Of a DNA stretch of 64,000 nt, positions 24,846 to 37,499 are shown piece by piece; position 1 is the first letter of the stretch, and every line of letters begins with the position of its first letter. Position numbers and translations under genes: made by a program. Where the stretch lies: NCBI RefSeq assembly GCF_000003855.2, contig NW_003101678.1:3866946-3930945 (forward strand). Reading direction: 5' to 3'. The stretch comes from Blastomyces gilchristii SLH14081. Its lineage: Eukaryota; Ascomycota; Eurotiomycetes; Onygenales; Ajellomycetaceae. The notes beneath the pieces were generated by a model. It searched no databases and had not been told where the DNA came from. It was given only the letters and a program-made list of their open reading frames with translations.

Positions 24846-26326
24846 TTATAAGATAATACTTACAGAGAGATAGAGATCATTGTTACAAATATAATGAAAA
24901 TAACAGAAGTAAAAGAAGAAATAAGTGTATAAAATTCTTTCTTTCTTCAGCTGCTTAGTATAGTACAGATATATAGTAGTACTGATCAGAGACTACACTG
25001 AAGCCTTCTTACAGAGAGAAGATAAAGAAATCATAGAATTCTATAGACTCAACTCAGTAGTATTCTAAGCAGAGCTTAAGTGTGTTATAGAAGAGAAATT
25101 AGAAACTGAACTCTTTTAAATTACTATTCTCAGAATCAAGCTCTTCTCAAGATTCTCTCTAAATAATCACACAGAGTCATATATTACTGTGTTAATTAAG
25201 AAGAAAGACAGTATTATAATAATGATAAGAAAGACAGAAGAAGAATCAGACACTGTTAAATGAAGTAATAGAAAGAATAATATCTCACTACAAGACACAG
25301 CTTCTATTATCATAGCTGTAAGAAATGTAGAAGAAGAAGAAGATGTAATAATAAGAGCAGTACTTTTACAGTCTGTTAAAACTGCTATCTGCATCTTCAA
25401 TCTAATCTTCTTAACAGTCATGAAGACTACAGTCAGAGTATAAAGATGTTTATTAATCACTAGAAAATATTAGAATAAGTCTTCTATTATCTTTTAACAA
25501 TAATACTTTTATACACTCACTATTACAGATGAGAGAGAGAGAAGAAAAATATATTATAAGCAAAGAGAATCTTTTCAGAAAATTCTACTACTACTATTAG
25601 CTTTATCTCTAAAGTACATCACTTTTACAAGAAATTCTATATATAGAATAGAAAAATGATGAGAGATTTATAAGTAAACTGATTATGTAATCATGTCTGA
25701 GATCAGAATTAGATTTTTTAATAGTCTTATTATTAATTTGACTGATCTTATTACACAGTTTTAACATTAGATAGTAGTTTCATACTATCTCAGTGAGACT
25801 TACTGTCTACTCTTATTACATTTTTCAAATGAGATCATAATTTTCACTTCTCAATTTAAATTATTTTTATTGCTTTAAATGACTTTAAATCTCATTTAAG
25901 CATTATCAAAAAGTGTTACTTTTTAAAAAATTAAAAATAGTCTAAAAAAAACCTTAAAATGTCTAAAAATAGTAACTTTATACTAAGAATGAGACTAAAT
26001 GAGATCAAATAAAATCACTTTCTCATTTTTTTCAAGTCATGATTTCATTTTAAGATCTGATATATAGTCACTTTACATATTTTTTTAATGACTAGTCTCA
26101 GCGGGATTCACACTAAGAAATGTATAAGATCAGATCAAATGAAATTAAATATGAAATTCATAGTTCTGGCAGCCAGTCTATTTATAAGTTACTTATTAAC
26201 TACATTTTTCACATTTTAAATCAATATATAAGAAATTTACTTATTACATATTTAATTTGAACAGAGATGAGAAAAAGAAGATTTATACAGTCAGCAGAGA
26301 AACTCATCTATTTGTTTATATTATAC
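24846..26326 (+). mobile_element. Gypsy D-2, middle fragment
   Basis: This is the reverse complement of D-1 bases 26975 to about 27930, with the MITE-like insertion 25676-26179 as an extra. It holds the region downstream of integrase. An antisense open frame (25460-25167, 97 codons) matches the one in D-1 (27320-27619, 99 codons). It ends with TATAC (26322-26326), the duplication made by D-1. Confidence 0.85.
25676..26179. mobile_element. MITE-like DNA transposon, 504 bp, 10-bp duplication
   Basis: The element is absent from D-1 at the matching place. It is flanked by identical ATTTATAAGT at 25666-25675 and 26180-26189; the D-1 target reads ATCTGTAAGT, differing only by transitions. The ends are short inverted repeats (AAACTGATT at the left, AGACTGGCT on the reverse strand at the right). 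No coding capacity. A 9-10-bp duplication is typical of Mutator-like elements, which is the likeliest class. Confidence 0.75.
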
Positions 26327-26859
26327 TGTAACGTGACGGAACTGAAGCGGTGGCTAGTCAGCGGTGTCATGTAGAGGTAGTTGTTTGAGAAGCTGTATAA
26401 GTGAGCTTGACTATCTTGCTTGAATAGCAAGCTCATAGGCTACAGAGTTATTGTGAGAATATCACAGATGTGATACTTAGTATACTAAGAAGATTGTATA
26501 AAGCATGCAGTAACTCTTGTATATATTTCAGTAGAAGAAAAACAAATCACTGACTTCTTTGATAAGAAGTCAGCATCTAGCTATTCTATATAGACAATGA
26601 GTGAATACTCTCCTCTCATTTTACAAGCAAGAATAGCTGAAGTGATACCTCAGCAGTGTCTTATTATCAAGAAAGAGTAATCTGCTGATCTTATATAGAA
26701 GCAGAGTTCTCATATTTATCAATCAGTTCTTTCTATGATATATCTGAATGATATCATAAAGTGATTGAAAACCAGTTCAGATGAGATGAAATCATCTGCA
26801 TGAAATTAATGAGCTGTGTGAAACTGTAATAGAGTCTTAATACAGCTGAGAGCATGATA
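26327..26859 (-). repeat. 3' LTR of Gypsy D-1
   Basis: On the + strand it starts TGTAACGTGACGG, unmutated, and ends in mutated GAGCATGATA, where the 5' LTR has GAGCGTGACA. Same length as the 5' LTR (533 bp). Confidence 0.9.
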
Positions 26860-27319
26860 ATACTCTTCTCTTTAAGAATATAGTCTCAATATTCTTAAGA
26901 TTACTGAATTAGAAATTATCTTTGTTATATAGTAACAGTTATCAACTGATTGACAGCACATGTGCTGTACATAATACAAAGAAATAGATGAGTTTTTCTG
27001 CTGACTGTATAGATCTTTCTTTTCTCATCTTCATTCAAATCAAACATGTAATAAGTGAGTTTCTTATATATTAATTTAAAATATGAAAAATATAGTTAAT
27101 AAGTAACTTACAGATCTCTCAATATATTCTGTTCTATATATGAAATTCCCTACAAAAGTGATGTATTTTTAAAGACAAAGCTAACAGTAGTGATAGAATT
27201 TTTCAAAAAGATCTCTCTCTCTGTGAAATATTTTTCTTTTCTCTCTCTCAATTGCAACAGTGAGTGTATAAGAGTATCATTCTTGAAGAATAATAAAGAG
27301 CTTATTCTGATGTTTTCTA

Positions 27320-27619
27320 GTGAGTAATAAACATCTTTGTGATGCAGCTGCAGTCTCTGTAACTGCTAAGAAAGCTAGGTTGAAGGTGAAGACAGCAGTG
27401 TTAACAGATCACAGAAGCATCACTTTCATTATTATATCTTCTTCTTCTTCTTCTCCTGCTTCTCTTGCAGCTGTGGTGATAGTTACTGTGCCTTACAGTG
27501 AGATGTCATCTCTTCTGCTGATCAGTTTATCTATGTTCAGTTCTTTCTCTGCTTCTCTCACTGCTGTTGTAACACTGCTCTTCTCTTCAGCCAGCACAGT
27601 AATATATGACCCTGTGTGA
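27320..27619 (+). other. Antisense 99-codon open frame in the D family, function unknown
   Basis: The frame runs opposite to D-1 pol, downstream of integrase. Its counterpart in D-2 (25460-25167, 97 codons) has the same start (MxNKHL), the same end (VIYDxV) and similar Ser-rich, hydrophobic content. The region is less mutated than the rest of D-1. I recognise no family. The frame may stay open only because the sense strand is purine-rich here; a sense-strand open stretch (27699-27493) overlaps it. Expression is doubtful. Confidence 0.3.
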
Positions 27620-28699
27620 TCATTCAGAGAGAAACCTGGAGAGAGCTTGATTCTGAGAACAGTGACTCTGAGAAGCTTAATCTGTAGTTCCTCTCTCACA
27701 GCATGTCTGAGCCCTGCTCAGAATGCTGCTGAGTTGAGTCTGCAGAGTTCTGCAGTTCCTTTATCTTCTCTCTGTAAGAAGGCTCTGATGCAGTCTCTGA
27801 CTGATACTGCTATTTATCTGCACTGTGTCAAGCAGCTGAAGAAGAGAGAAATCTTATACACTTATCTCTTCTCTCACTTCTGTTGTTTCTGTTGCATCTG
27901 TAACAATAACTTCTATCTCTCTGTAAGTATTATCTACTCTACAAGAAGACATTGTGTCAGCTCTGACAAGATGCTCAGATACTCAAGCAGTACAGAGTGA
28001 GAGTCTCAGAGCTTTAAGTGTTAATGAATTCTGTCAAGACTGAAGAGATCTCTCTTACTTATCTGTAAAAGAAGATGAAAGTGTGAATCTTCAAGATAAA
28101 AAAACATCTCAGAATAACTAACTCTAAGAAGAGATCAGCTGATACTGCTGTTGAAAGTACTGTGAAGATTAATCACTAGTTGAAGAGAATCTCACTTCAA
28201 TTGAAGTAGATAACTGAGATACTTTATAAATTGATAAGTTGATACTTTAAGCATCTCTCATACTCTTCTACAGTATGCTTCTCTGTGATGCTGCAGTACT
28301 AACTTCTCAGCAGATAAAAATACTGATGCTGAAGACTTCAACAGTGAAGAATGAGTTTAATGAAGATGTAATTATTGATGAGTAGGCTCTGAAGTTTCTC
28401 TCTTTTTACTTTTTCAGTGAGCTGCAGTCTCATTTAGAATAGCAGCAGTCTGTAGATTGATAATATTAATCTTTATTAGTTTCAAATATTTCTTTTCTTT
28501 AACTGCTTCAGAAATTTTACACTTGTGTAGTCTCATTAAACTTCTAAAAACTCTTTGAGAGAAAATAGAAGAAGAGTGCTACAGAGTTGATAAGATATCA
28601 GCTCATCATTATAAGATTATCTCTAAAAAACTCTTTAAGAAAAATAAGAAGTCTTAAGTAGTATTTCTTGTTCAACATCTCTGATGTGTAATAGAGCAG

Positions 28700-31600
28700 T
28701 CTCTACTAGCTATCTCATAGCTTGTAATCTCTTCCTCAGCATTTTTCAAATGCTTAAGCAATTCTCATGAATTCTCTAATAATGAATAATCTTTTCATTT
28801 AATAAGGTATTGAAGCTTGCTGTAATATATTCACTTAATCAATATTTTCTTCATAAGATATTCAGTATCACTCTCAATCTCAATATCATTCAGCTGAGAC
28901 AGCTTTATCTCAGAGTGTTACTTATAGAGCTTCAAATAGAAAATGTGAAAAACAGAATAAATTGATTTTAATTCTGTGAGTAATTTCAACTTATATACCT
29001 GCTTACTCATTACTCTTATTACTGAGAAAGATTCTAGTCACTACTTACTGAGCTTCTTATACAGTCTTATTATCTTAATATTCTTTGCTAAAAGTAGTAC
29101 TTAATTCTCTATCAAGAACTTCATTGAAAGATGTTTTTAATTATAGTATTTTATCTACTGCTTCTGAGCATGATGAATACTTTTCACTGTCTTCTTATAA
29201 ATTTTGTTTAAAAGTTTCAATCTCACTTTTACTTTTAATACTGAGAAATACTCTATTCTCTGTATCTGTTTAACATTCTGACTATCTATTCCTTTCTTTG
29301 AAATGTCATCTGTGATGTCACTGAGTAATAAAGAATTATATTCATAACAAGTATAGAAAGAAGATATCTTTAAGATTGTATTCTTTACATTGTTATATAT
29401 GAATTTGATAATCAGAAGATGTTTGAGTCAATTATTCTGATAATATAAATAGAACACTTGAAGATGCTGTTCTAGTGTCTGATTCTAGTATTCAGTCTGA
29501 TCATCTGTCTGTGAATGAAATGCAGTACTGAGAAGACATCTTATTATAAGATGATAGTAAAAAGCTAATCAGTATTTGCTGATGAAGAGAGATTCTTGAT
29601 CTGTTATCAATAATTTCAGAGCACTGTGATTATGAATGATGATATTTAAAAACAGATCAGTCAATTCAGAGACTTTAATCTTTTTATGAATAGAAATATA
29701 TCTGATTATCTTCATAAAGTGATTAATAATGATTAAAATTGAATTATATTCTTTGACTCTTATTGACTTTAGCAGGTCAACTATGAAATTTATTAATAGA
29801 TTCTGTCATGAGCTCTTTGAAACAGACAGTGATGTCAACTTACTGTATTACTTATATCACAGAATCTTTATCTTTTAACAGATATTACAAGTCTCAACAT
29901 ACTCTTTGACATCTGTCTGAAGCTTATCTTAAATATATTTACATTTTAGAAGCTTCTCAGTCTTCTCTAATCTGAAGTGCTCTGCATGAAGATTATTATA
30001 ATGAATTCTTAATAACTTCTGACACATCACTCTGCTACAAGAGATGAAGACTGAACTATTCAGCAGTAGAAGTTCACATTCTTCTAGTTATCAGTGACTT
30101 GATTTCTTAGCAGCACTGCCCTGCTCAGAGTCTGTCTCTTTCAAGTTCAAACCAGATTCTTTCTTCTTCAACTTCTGAATTCAAGCTGCAGTAGAGATAT
30201 CTCTCTTCTGTAACTCATCAATGAATTTTAAAAGTAGTTGAGTAAAAAGATTATAGATCATTTCATTCTTTGCTAATTCAATGATTATAAGATATAATAT
30301 GAGAAGCTCATAATCTTCAGTGTCAGTTCTCTGCAGAGATTCAGGTTTTCTTTCATCTTCTATACTGAATTATACAGCTGTCTTACCAGTGCTGTTTCTG
30401 AGCTTCAGAGAACTTCAATTCTCTGCAGTCAGCTTCTTCTACAGTGATGATAAAGATTCTTTTATAGAATTCTTCTTCACATCAATGATATTATAATTAG
30501 GTCATCTAGACAGTGTGTCAGTGAGGTTAAGCTGACTTGAACAGTATCAGATATAGAAATCATACTCTGAAAGCAGCTTCATTCACCTGGCTTAACATTC
30601 TGTCAAGCTCTTTATTGTCAAGAAGTAACACAGATTTGCATAATCAGTGAGAACTTGTACTGAGTACTTACTACTCTGAAGATAATGTTGTCAGATTTTA
30701 AAGAATTTGACAATTGCTAACATCTTCTGATCATGAGTATCATATCTTCTCTATGTGAGTGATAACTTCTTGAAGAAGAAGGTCACTGATCTTCATTCAT
30801 AGTATCTTATAGACTCTGTGAAAAAGCCTTCTCTCACAGACAATTTATTGTCTGTTTTCTCAGAAGTGATTATTTTCTGATTCTTTCAATATTGAAAGAT
30901 CTTTGATATTAACTGTGAAAAGATTTCACAGATCTTATTCTCAGATGTATCAGTCTCACACTGACTGAGTAAGTCAGAATTAAAGTGATTCAGCATTGTA
31001 ACATCTGTGAAAGCTTGTTTTAATTCTACAAATATCTACACAGTGTCTTGAATGAGAGTAAACAGTCTTATTTTTCTGTCTTTCACACTTCTCTTTAACA
31101 GATCTGTAAGAAGGACAGTAATTCATGAATATATATAGATGAATTATCTGTAGAAATTCACAAATTCTAGAAATATCTGCATCTTGCAGTATGTCTGCAG
31201 CACTGATCAGTTCTCAATGACAGAGACTCAGCTTCTATTCATTGAAATGTCATTCATCTCAATAATATAATCTAAGAAATCAATCTCCTGCATGTAGAAT
31301 GAGTATTTTTCAGTGTTTGTATAGAGTTAATACTGTCTCAAGCAACTCAACACTTCTCAAACATGGATATCATGTTCTTTCTTCATTTTTGAGAAGATTA
31401 GAATGTTGTTCAAGTATACTATGCAGAAGACATTAACAAGACTCTGCAGTGTCTCATTTATATAGGTCTGAAAGATGGCTGAAGTGTTACAAAGATCAAA
31501 AGATAAAACAAGATATTCAAAATTACTGTACTTGATATGAAAAGCTGTTCTTCAAATATCATCTTTATTAACTCTGATTCTATGTTAGATATTCTGTATA

Positions 31601-33300
31601 TCAATCTTTGAGAATATCTTTGCTTCAGATAATTGATTGATCATCTCATTAATTAATAGTAATGAATAGCAATTCTTAATCATCATCTTATTGAGATCTC
31701 TGTAGTCTATATATAGACATAGCCTATCATTCTTCTTAAGTATAAAGAGTATAGATGTCTCTGCTGAACTCTTTAATGAATATATTCAGTTCTTTAATTA
31801 TGCTTCTTCAAGATATTTACACAGAACATTCAATTCCTTTACAGACAAGTTATAAAGAGGCTTATACAGTACTGTTACACTGTCTTCAAGATGAATCTTA
31901 TATTATATCTTGATATCAGAAAACTTCACTGCTTTTCTTTCTGAAAAGACATTCTTAAAATCTGTAAAGAGACATTATGTATATCTGTCTTCAATAACAG
32001 ATACTGCTGCTAATCTTGCAGTGAGAATAATGACTTCTTCATCTGTTTTCAAGTCTCAGTCATCTGCTACACAGTATATTAACTCAATCTTTTTCTCAAG
32101 ATTCTTTCAATGAAACTCTTCAGATTTCTTTATCACTGTCTCTTCATCAGTGAAGTAGTACTGTCACATCTGAGTGACTCAGTCAATGAGAGAATTGTTT
32201 TCTCTTAATTACAGAAGATTTAGAATAATGTTCTTATCTATGATATTAACTGCATGAAGAAGCAGACTGCTCTTCTTGAAGATTTCTTCTAAGTCTGTAT
32301 TTACACACTGTGCTTGAATTATGTTAAAACAGTGATATTTCATTTTATCAGTAAATTTCATATAATCTGATAAGTCTATCTTCTTTCAACTCTTCATCAA
32401 AGAAAAGAAATAGAATATGAAGTTAATATCTATCTCAGAGTTGAGTAGACATCTCATTAATATCTTCTTATTCAGAGTATGCATTGTGATTGTAACATGA
32501 ACTTAAAGATATAAGAATTATCAATTCTTCATTTCTTTCTCTTCTTTATCTTCTATGAATATATTTGTCAGAAGAGAAGTTAACTTTGAGAAGATATCTT
32601 CTCAGTTTCTTCTCTTCTTCAGCTTCTTATAATCACTGATATAGTGATTATCAGCTCTGCAGTTGAAATAGAGATCTTTATCAAATCTTTTTTAATATTT
32701 CTTCACAGTGAGTGAAGAATCAGAATACTTGAAATTCTTCTTTACTTTCTTCACACTGAAGCTGTCACAGCACTGTTTAGATTCTATCATTGATTACTTA
32801 GAAGAGATCTTATTAACCTTTTTCTCAGAGAATTGATTATTCAAATAAATCTAAGAAGTCAGATTGATAAGCTCAGTGCAATTGATAAGTAAACTCTGAT
32901 ATTATGATATTATTATCTGCATCTTATGAGTCAGCTTTGTGAGATAAAGCTGTGTTTTTAATTGATTTAAATTATCAGTCAATTCCTCTTAATATTCTTC
33001 AAATCTTGTATTGAAATTGAAAGAATTCTCATTATCTCATTGATATAATGAGTTGAACTACTGTACTGCTGTGAAGCTGTGATTACAGTAATCTTTGATT
33101 TGATTCAGTAGAAAGTTCTTGAATTCTTTCTAAGTTATAATAGTATTGATATACTCAAGCTCTCTCTTCTTAATGACTCAAGTAGTTGCAGAGATGTCTT
33201 CAAGAAGGTTGATAATATAGATTACTCATATCTCATGAGTATTATACTGGCTCAGATTAAGGCAGAATTTTCATTCAAGAGTACAGATAAAGCTGTGAAA
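28700..33300 (-). pseudogene. gag-pol remnant of Gypsy D-1
   Basis: On the minus strand, gag ends with a degraded CCHC zinc knuckle at about 32672-32630: the FNC cysteine and the His remain, and the first and last Cys have become Tyr. Reverse transcriptase follows with its palm motif near 31420-31400 (YLDD mutated to YLNN). The integrase core is at about 29830-29480, ending in a QTDDQTE block. Stops are spread throughout. The order gag-RT-integrase is that of Ty3/Gypsy. Confidence 0.8.
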
Positions 33301-33606
33301 TTCAGATAAAATATTTCTCTTATATCTCAGAGAATCTCTGATCTTAATCTCTCTATCTTTATAATAGATGTAGGTGTGTAAAGGCTGCAGCAGTGACAGA
33401 GTGATTGAAGAGCTTATATCAAAATATACAGTGAGTTCAGAAATCTCAGATTTCTGTTAGAGTAGAGATGTATACACTCTAGAGAATGATGTAGTGTTTC
33501 TCTCAGAGAGTGAAGTTGAGTCAGTCTTAGTACAGATATGTGAGATTATATCAGTCTGTTAAAGCTCAACTGATTCAAACTTATAATCAGATTAAGTAAT
33601 TTAAAT

Positions 33607-34139
33607 TGTAATATAACAGAATCAAAGCAGTGACTAGTCAGTAATATTATATAGAGATAGTTATTTAAGAAGCTGTATAAGTGAGCTTGACTATCTTGCT
33701 TAAATAGTGAGCTCATAGACTACAGAGTTATTGCAAGGATATCACAGATATAATACTTAGTATACTAAGAAAATTGTATAAGACATGCAGTAACTCTTGT
33801 ATATATTTCAGTAGAAGAAAAATGAATCACTGACTTCTTTGATGAGAAGTCAGTATCTAGCTATTTTATATAGATAATAAATGAATACTCTTCTTTCATT
33901 TCATAAGCAAGAATAGCTGAAGTGATACCTCAGCAGCATCTCATTATCAAGGAAGAGTAATCTGCTGACCTTATATAGAAGTGGGGTTCTCATATTCATC
34001 AATCAGATCTTTCTATGATATATCTGAATGATGTCATAGAGTGGTTGAAAACTGGTTCGAACGAGATGGAATCATCCGCATGGGATCGATGAGCCGTGTG
34101 GAACCGCAATGGGGCCTTGGCGCGGCCGGGAGCGTGACA
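33607..34139 (-). repeat. 5' LTR of Gypsy D-1
   Basis: The inner part (33607 to about 33940) is mutated; the outer 100 bases up to 34139 are GC-rich and intact (CGCGGCCGGGAGCGTGACA). This is the mirror image of the 3' LTR. Confidence 0.9.
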
Positions 34140-34293
34140 TATACATAGTATATATGCTATCAAATCAGTTAATAACTATTATTATATAATAAAGATAATT
34201 TCTAGTTCAGTAATCTTAAGAGTATTAAAACTATACTTCTAAAGAGAAGAGTATTATTATACTCTTAGCTATGTTAAGATCTTATTACAGTTT
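34140..34293 (+). mobile_element. Gypsy D-2, 3' internal end and start of its 3' LTR
   Basis: Bases 34140-34254 are the reverse complement of D-1 bases just inside its 3' LTR. From 34255 the D LTR begins in reverse orientation to D-1. It is broken at GTTT (34290-34293) by element E and resumes at 42536. Confidence 0.8.
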
Positions 34294-34480
34294 TGTGATT
34301 CAAAGGTTGCTTGAGCCAGCGTACGATTACAGGCGTACGCCGGCTTCTTATATATCGTACGCTAAATTAATTAGCAGCCGCTATGGCCCCTTTACACTTG
34401 TAAGCAAGTTCAGAAGCAGCTGCATTATTATCTGATGATTGTATGTTCTTCTGAACCACTGTACATTCTTCTGAACCACA
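34294..34480 (-). repeat. 3' LTR of Gypsy E
   Basis: 187 bp. The outer 95 bases are rich in CpG (GCGTACGATTACAGGCGTAC); the inner part is mutated (for example CTTCTGAACC where the other LTR has CTTCCGAACC). Confidence 0.9.
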
Positions 34481-37480
34481 TCCTTCTTCACCAGATTCAG
34501 TCACGCTCATATGACCATGACATTCATCCTAGCTTCATGCGGATTAGCACACCACTAGTATTCACAATCTTGTAACCTATTTCTGATTCAGCTAGTGTTC
34601 TGTGTACACTCTCATAAAGAAACTTTCACTATATTATATCACTTATTCACTAACTTTTTCTATTCTTCAATCATCTTCTCTATCATTGTTATCATTGAAT
34701 ATTACTATCTCATTCAAGATTTCTATCTCTTCTTCTATTCAACTCTTTTCATCTGTTTATCTATTATATTGTATGTATTTCTGATAATGACTCTCTGTTC
34801 TCATAACAAGTATCATTGTAGTGCTCATATCAGACAGTTCATTAGCAGTAAGTGTAATATATTATGAAATGTGATCAGGACTTGTTTATCTTCTAATAAT
34901 TATCAGAATGTACTATTATGAATGATATATCTTCTTTATCTTCTTATACACTCTTAACTGTTTCCTTCTCAGCAGATTTCTGATTGTGTTTTCTAGCATG
35001 ATTTTGCATAAATGCAGATGCTGATATATTGTTTTTATTTATATAGAATTCTCACATATTGACAGATCTGTATCTGCTAATGATAATGAACTCAATATTG
35101 AATCATTGATTGAGAACTTGAAGAACATGATAATGAAGAAATTGTCTGTATTATATATGACTGAGTCTTCTATATCTCTTTCTACTCTCTCTGTTTCTTT
35201 CTCTGCTACTCTCTCTCAATCTTCTACATCTGTCTCTGTATCTGATTCTCCTGCTTCTGCTATCTCTGTTCCTGTGATCTTCACTCTCACTACTTCTGGT
35301 TTTACTATCTCTGCTTTCATTATCAGCTCTCTCTGTTTCAAGAAGATGTTGTATAGACTTAATAAATCATGTTTCTCAGTATATACACTCTCACTCTTCT
35401 TACTGACTCTCAGAATAATTTATTATATAAAGACTGTGTATAATACAATAATCTGAAGCTCAGTCACAGACATTAATTATTATATTCATTTTAAATATTC
35501 ATGATAAGATAATTATTCATTTATCTCAGAGAATCATCTTCTCTCTTAACAGTATTAAAATTATAAGTCTTTTTCTTTTCATCTTTTCTTTCTGACACTG
35601 ATTTTTCTGTTCTTAGGAAAAATTGTTATGAGTTTTACTGTGTATAAAGTCATAGTATTCACAGATATTAAGAAGCTTTTCATAACTATAAAGTTTAATA
35701 TTATGAGAATATTTACTCTGATGAATTTCTTCAGAATGATAGATCTGTATCAGTCTATTCTCTAGTATCTATCATCTGACTTCATAATGCAGATGAAAGA
35801 TATCTGTGTTTTCAGAAACAGAAATATAGATATTATACTCTTTTATATCTGCAGATGTGAGACTTGTATATCTTATCTGAGATGTTGTTGTGAAAATAAG
35901 CTGTTTATATATTATATTCTGCTTTCTGCATTCTCTTATGTCTCTCTCTCTCTTTCTAAGAAGCCTTATATATATTGTAATTGTGTGTACAATTCTAAGA
36001 TCAGTGAGTGTTTATTCAGTAATTATTATCCCTGCTTTTACAGTTTTATATACTAATAATGATTCTTAGTTACTTCAGTGTCAGAGATCATTCTAATTGA
36101 AGATAATAACACTGCTGAGACTACTCTCTTCTACTCTTAAGCTTCTCTCATTGCTTTCTCTTCCTTCTCTGCAGAGAAGATTGTGCACATATCAGATTAT
36201 AAGTATTCAGTCTCAGATAGCTTCTGCTATTATTTATCTGATTCTGTATCTTCTTCTTCTTCTATTTCTTTCATCTCTGCTTCTTCTACTCTGACTTCTA
36301 GTTCTGTGAGTTCTGTACTCTTCTTCAATTTCTCTATACATATACATGTGCATTTCTATATTAGCATTCCAGTCAATCTTGTAATAAATGACATTAATGT
36401 CATATACAGAGTGATAGAGAAATCAGAGACATGCACAGTGTTATTATAAGAGCAGCTTACAGTTCTTGAATCTCTTATAAATCTTGAGTTTTGAGATTTT
36501 CTTTGTTTTTAATATTTTTCAGATGATGTAGCATTGAAAATAGATTAAATATGTAGTGTATGAAAATGAATGAGATATATATAATAATATTTATCTTTTA
36601 CAGCTGACTCTTACAGTTGATAATTAATTCATTATCTCTTTTCTTTTCTTACACTTTTTCTTTATCTACTAGTCACTACTCTTATACAATCTCTATATAA
36701 TACAGTATTCAGTGACTAGATTCAGCAGCTTTTACTTTTTATAATTCTGTCTTATATATTATACTGTCTCTCTTTACCTGCTCAGATCACTACAGTGAAC
36801 AGCTCATTGAAACTAATCTTACTCAATCTCTGAGTATTCTCAGAGATTGAGATGACTTAATTTCACATATCTGTGAATGTTTCAGATAGTTCATTCTCTG
36901 TGATCTCTGTGATTAAACTAATATAAATAGTTAAATTTAACTCTGAATTTCTTTTTCTTCTGTAATCTGACTTACATACAAGTCTGTCACTTTGAGACTG
37001 CTCTTTATCATGTTGTACTCACTGTCTGTAATATATTATCATACAATCAGCTATAGTCTCATTACTTATTGAAGTATGATATTTATCTGATTTCTTCATT
37101 ACTTCTCATTCTTTTCTTATAATTATGAAAAGATCAGAATAAGTAAGATCATCTGATTTATAAGCATCTATGATTTCTCTTACTTTATAAGACTTTTCAA
37201 TTATAAGTCTCTTCTTTTTCAACACTGATAATAGTACTGTAGATAATTATAATCTGCTCAGATCTTGTATCTTTACTTTTATAAGTTATGAATTATTAAT
37301 TAAGTTGTATAAGATCTGTTTCTCTGATTCTTTCAATGTGTATATTTTCAGAGAATGTGATTTGAGTATTTTATATAACTCAAATCATCTAGATTGAAAC
37401 TTCTCAGAACTCTCATTATGTACAAGAACTTATATTCTTATCTTAAGACTTGATTTCTTAACTAGTGAGTCTTGTATTCT
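34481..37480. other. E element, 3 kb between integrase and 3' LTR, unassigned
   Basis: This stretch lies downstream of the integrase remnant on the minus strand and is unusually long for a Gypsy 3' region. The + strand shows several open stretches (34595-34867, 35106-35456, 35787-36056, 36183-36449) that are Ser- or Ile-rich with no recognisable domain. Pyrimidine-rich antisense strands of mutated elements often stay open by chance. I do not call a gene here. Confidence 0.4.
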
Positions 37481-37499
37481 TTTTGATTGAATTATTTAG

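Larger units (their letters stand above)
26327..34139 (-). mobile_element. Gypsy D-1, complete LTR to LTR, RIP-degraded
   Basis: Two 533-bp LTRs (26327-26859 and 33607-34139) and a perfect 5-bp duplication TATAC (26322-26326 and 34140-34144) define the element. It is inserted, in opposite orientation, in the 3' region of D-2, a copy of its own family; joining 26326 to 34145 restores a sequence matching D-1's own 3' region. The outer edges (26327 to about 26440 and about 34040-34139) keep CpG and GpG sites; the inner LTR parts and body are mutated. Confidence 0.9.

Noticed and set aside
34595..36449. Several small host genes on the + strand
   Set aside because: All lie inside the LTR-bounded element E, are Ser/Ile-rich by composition, and show no splice-consistent structure or domain.
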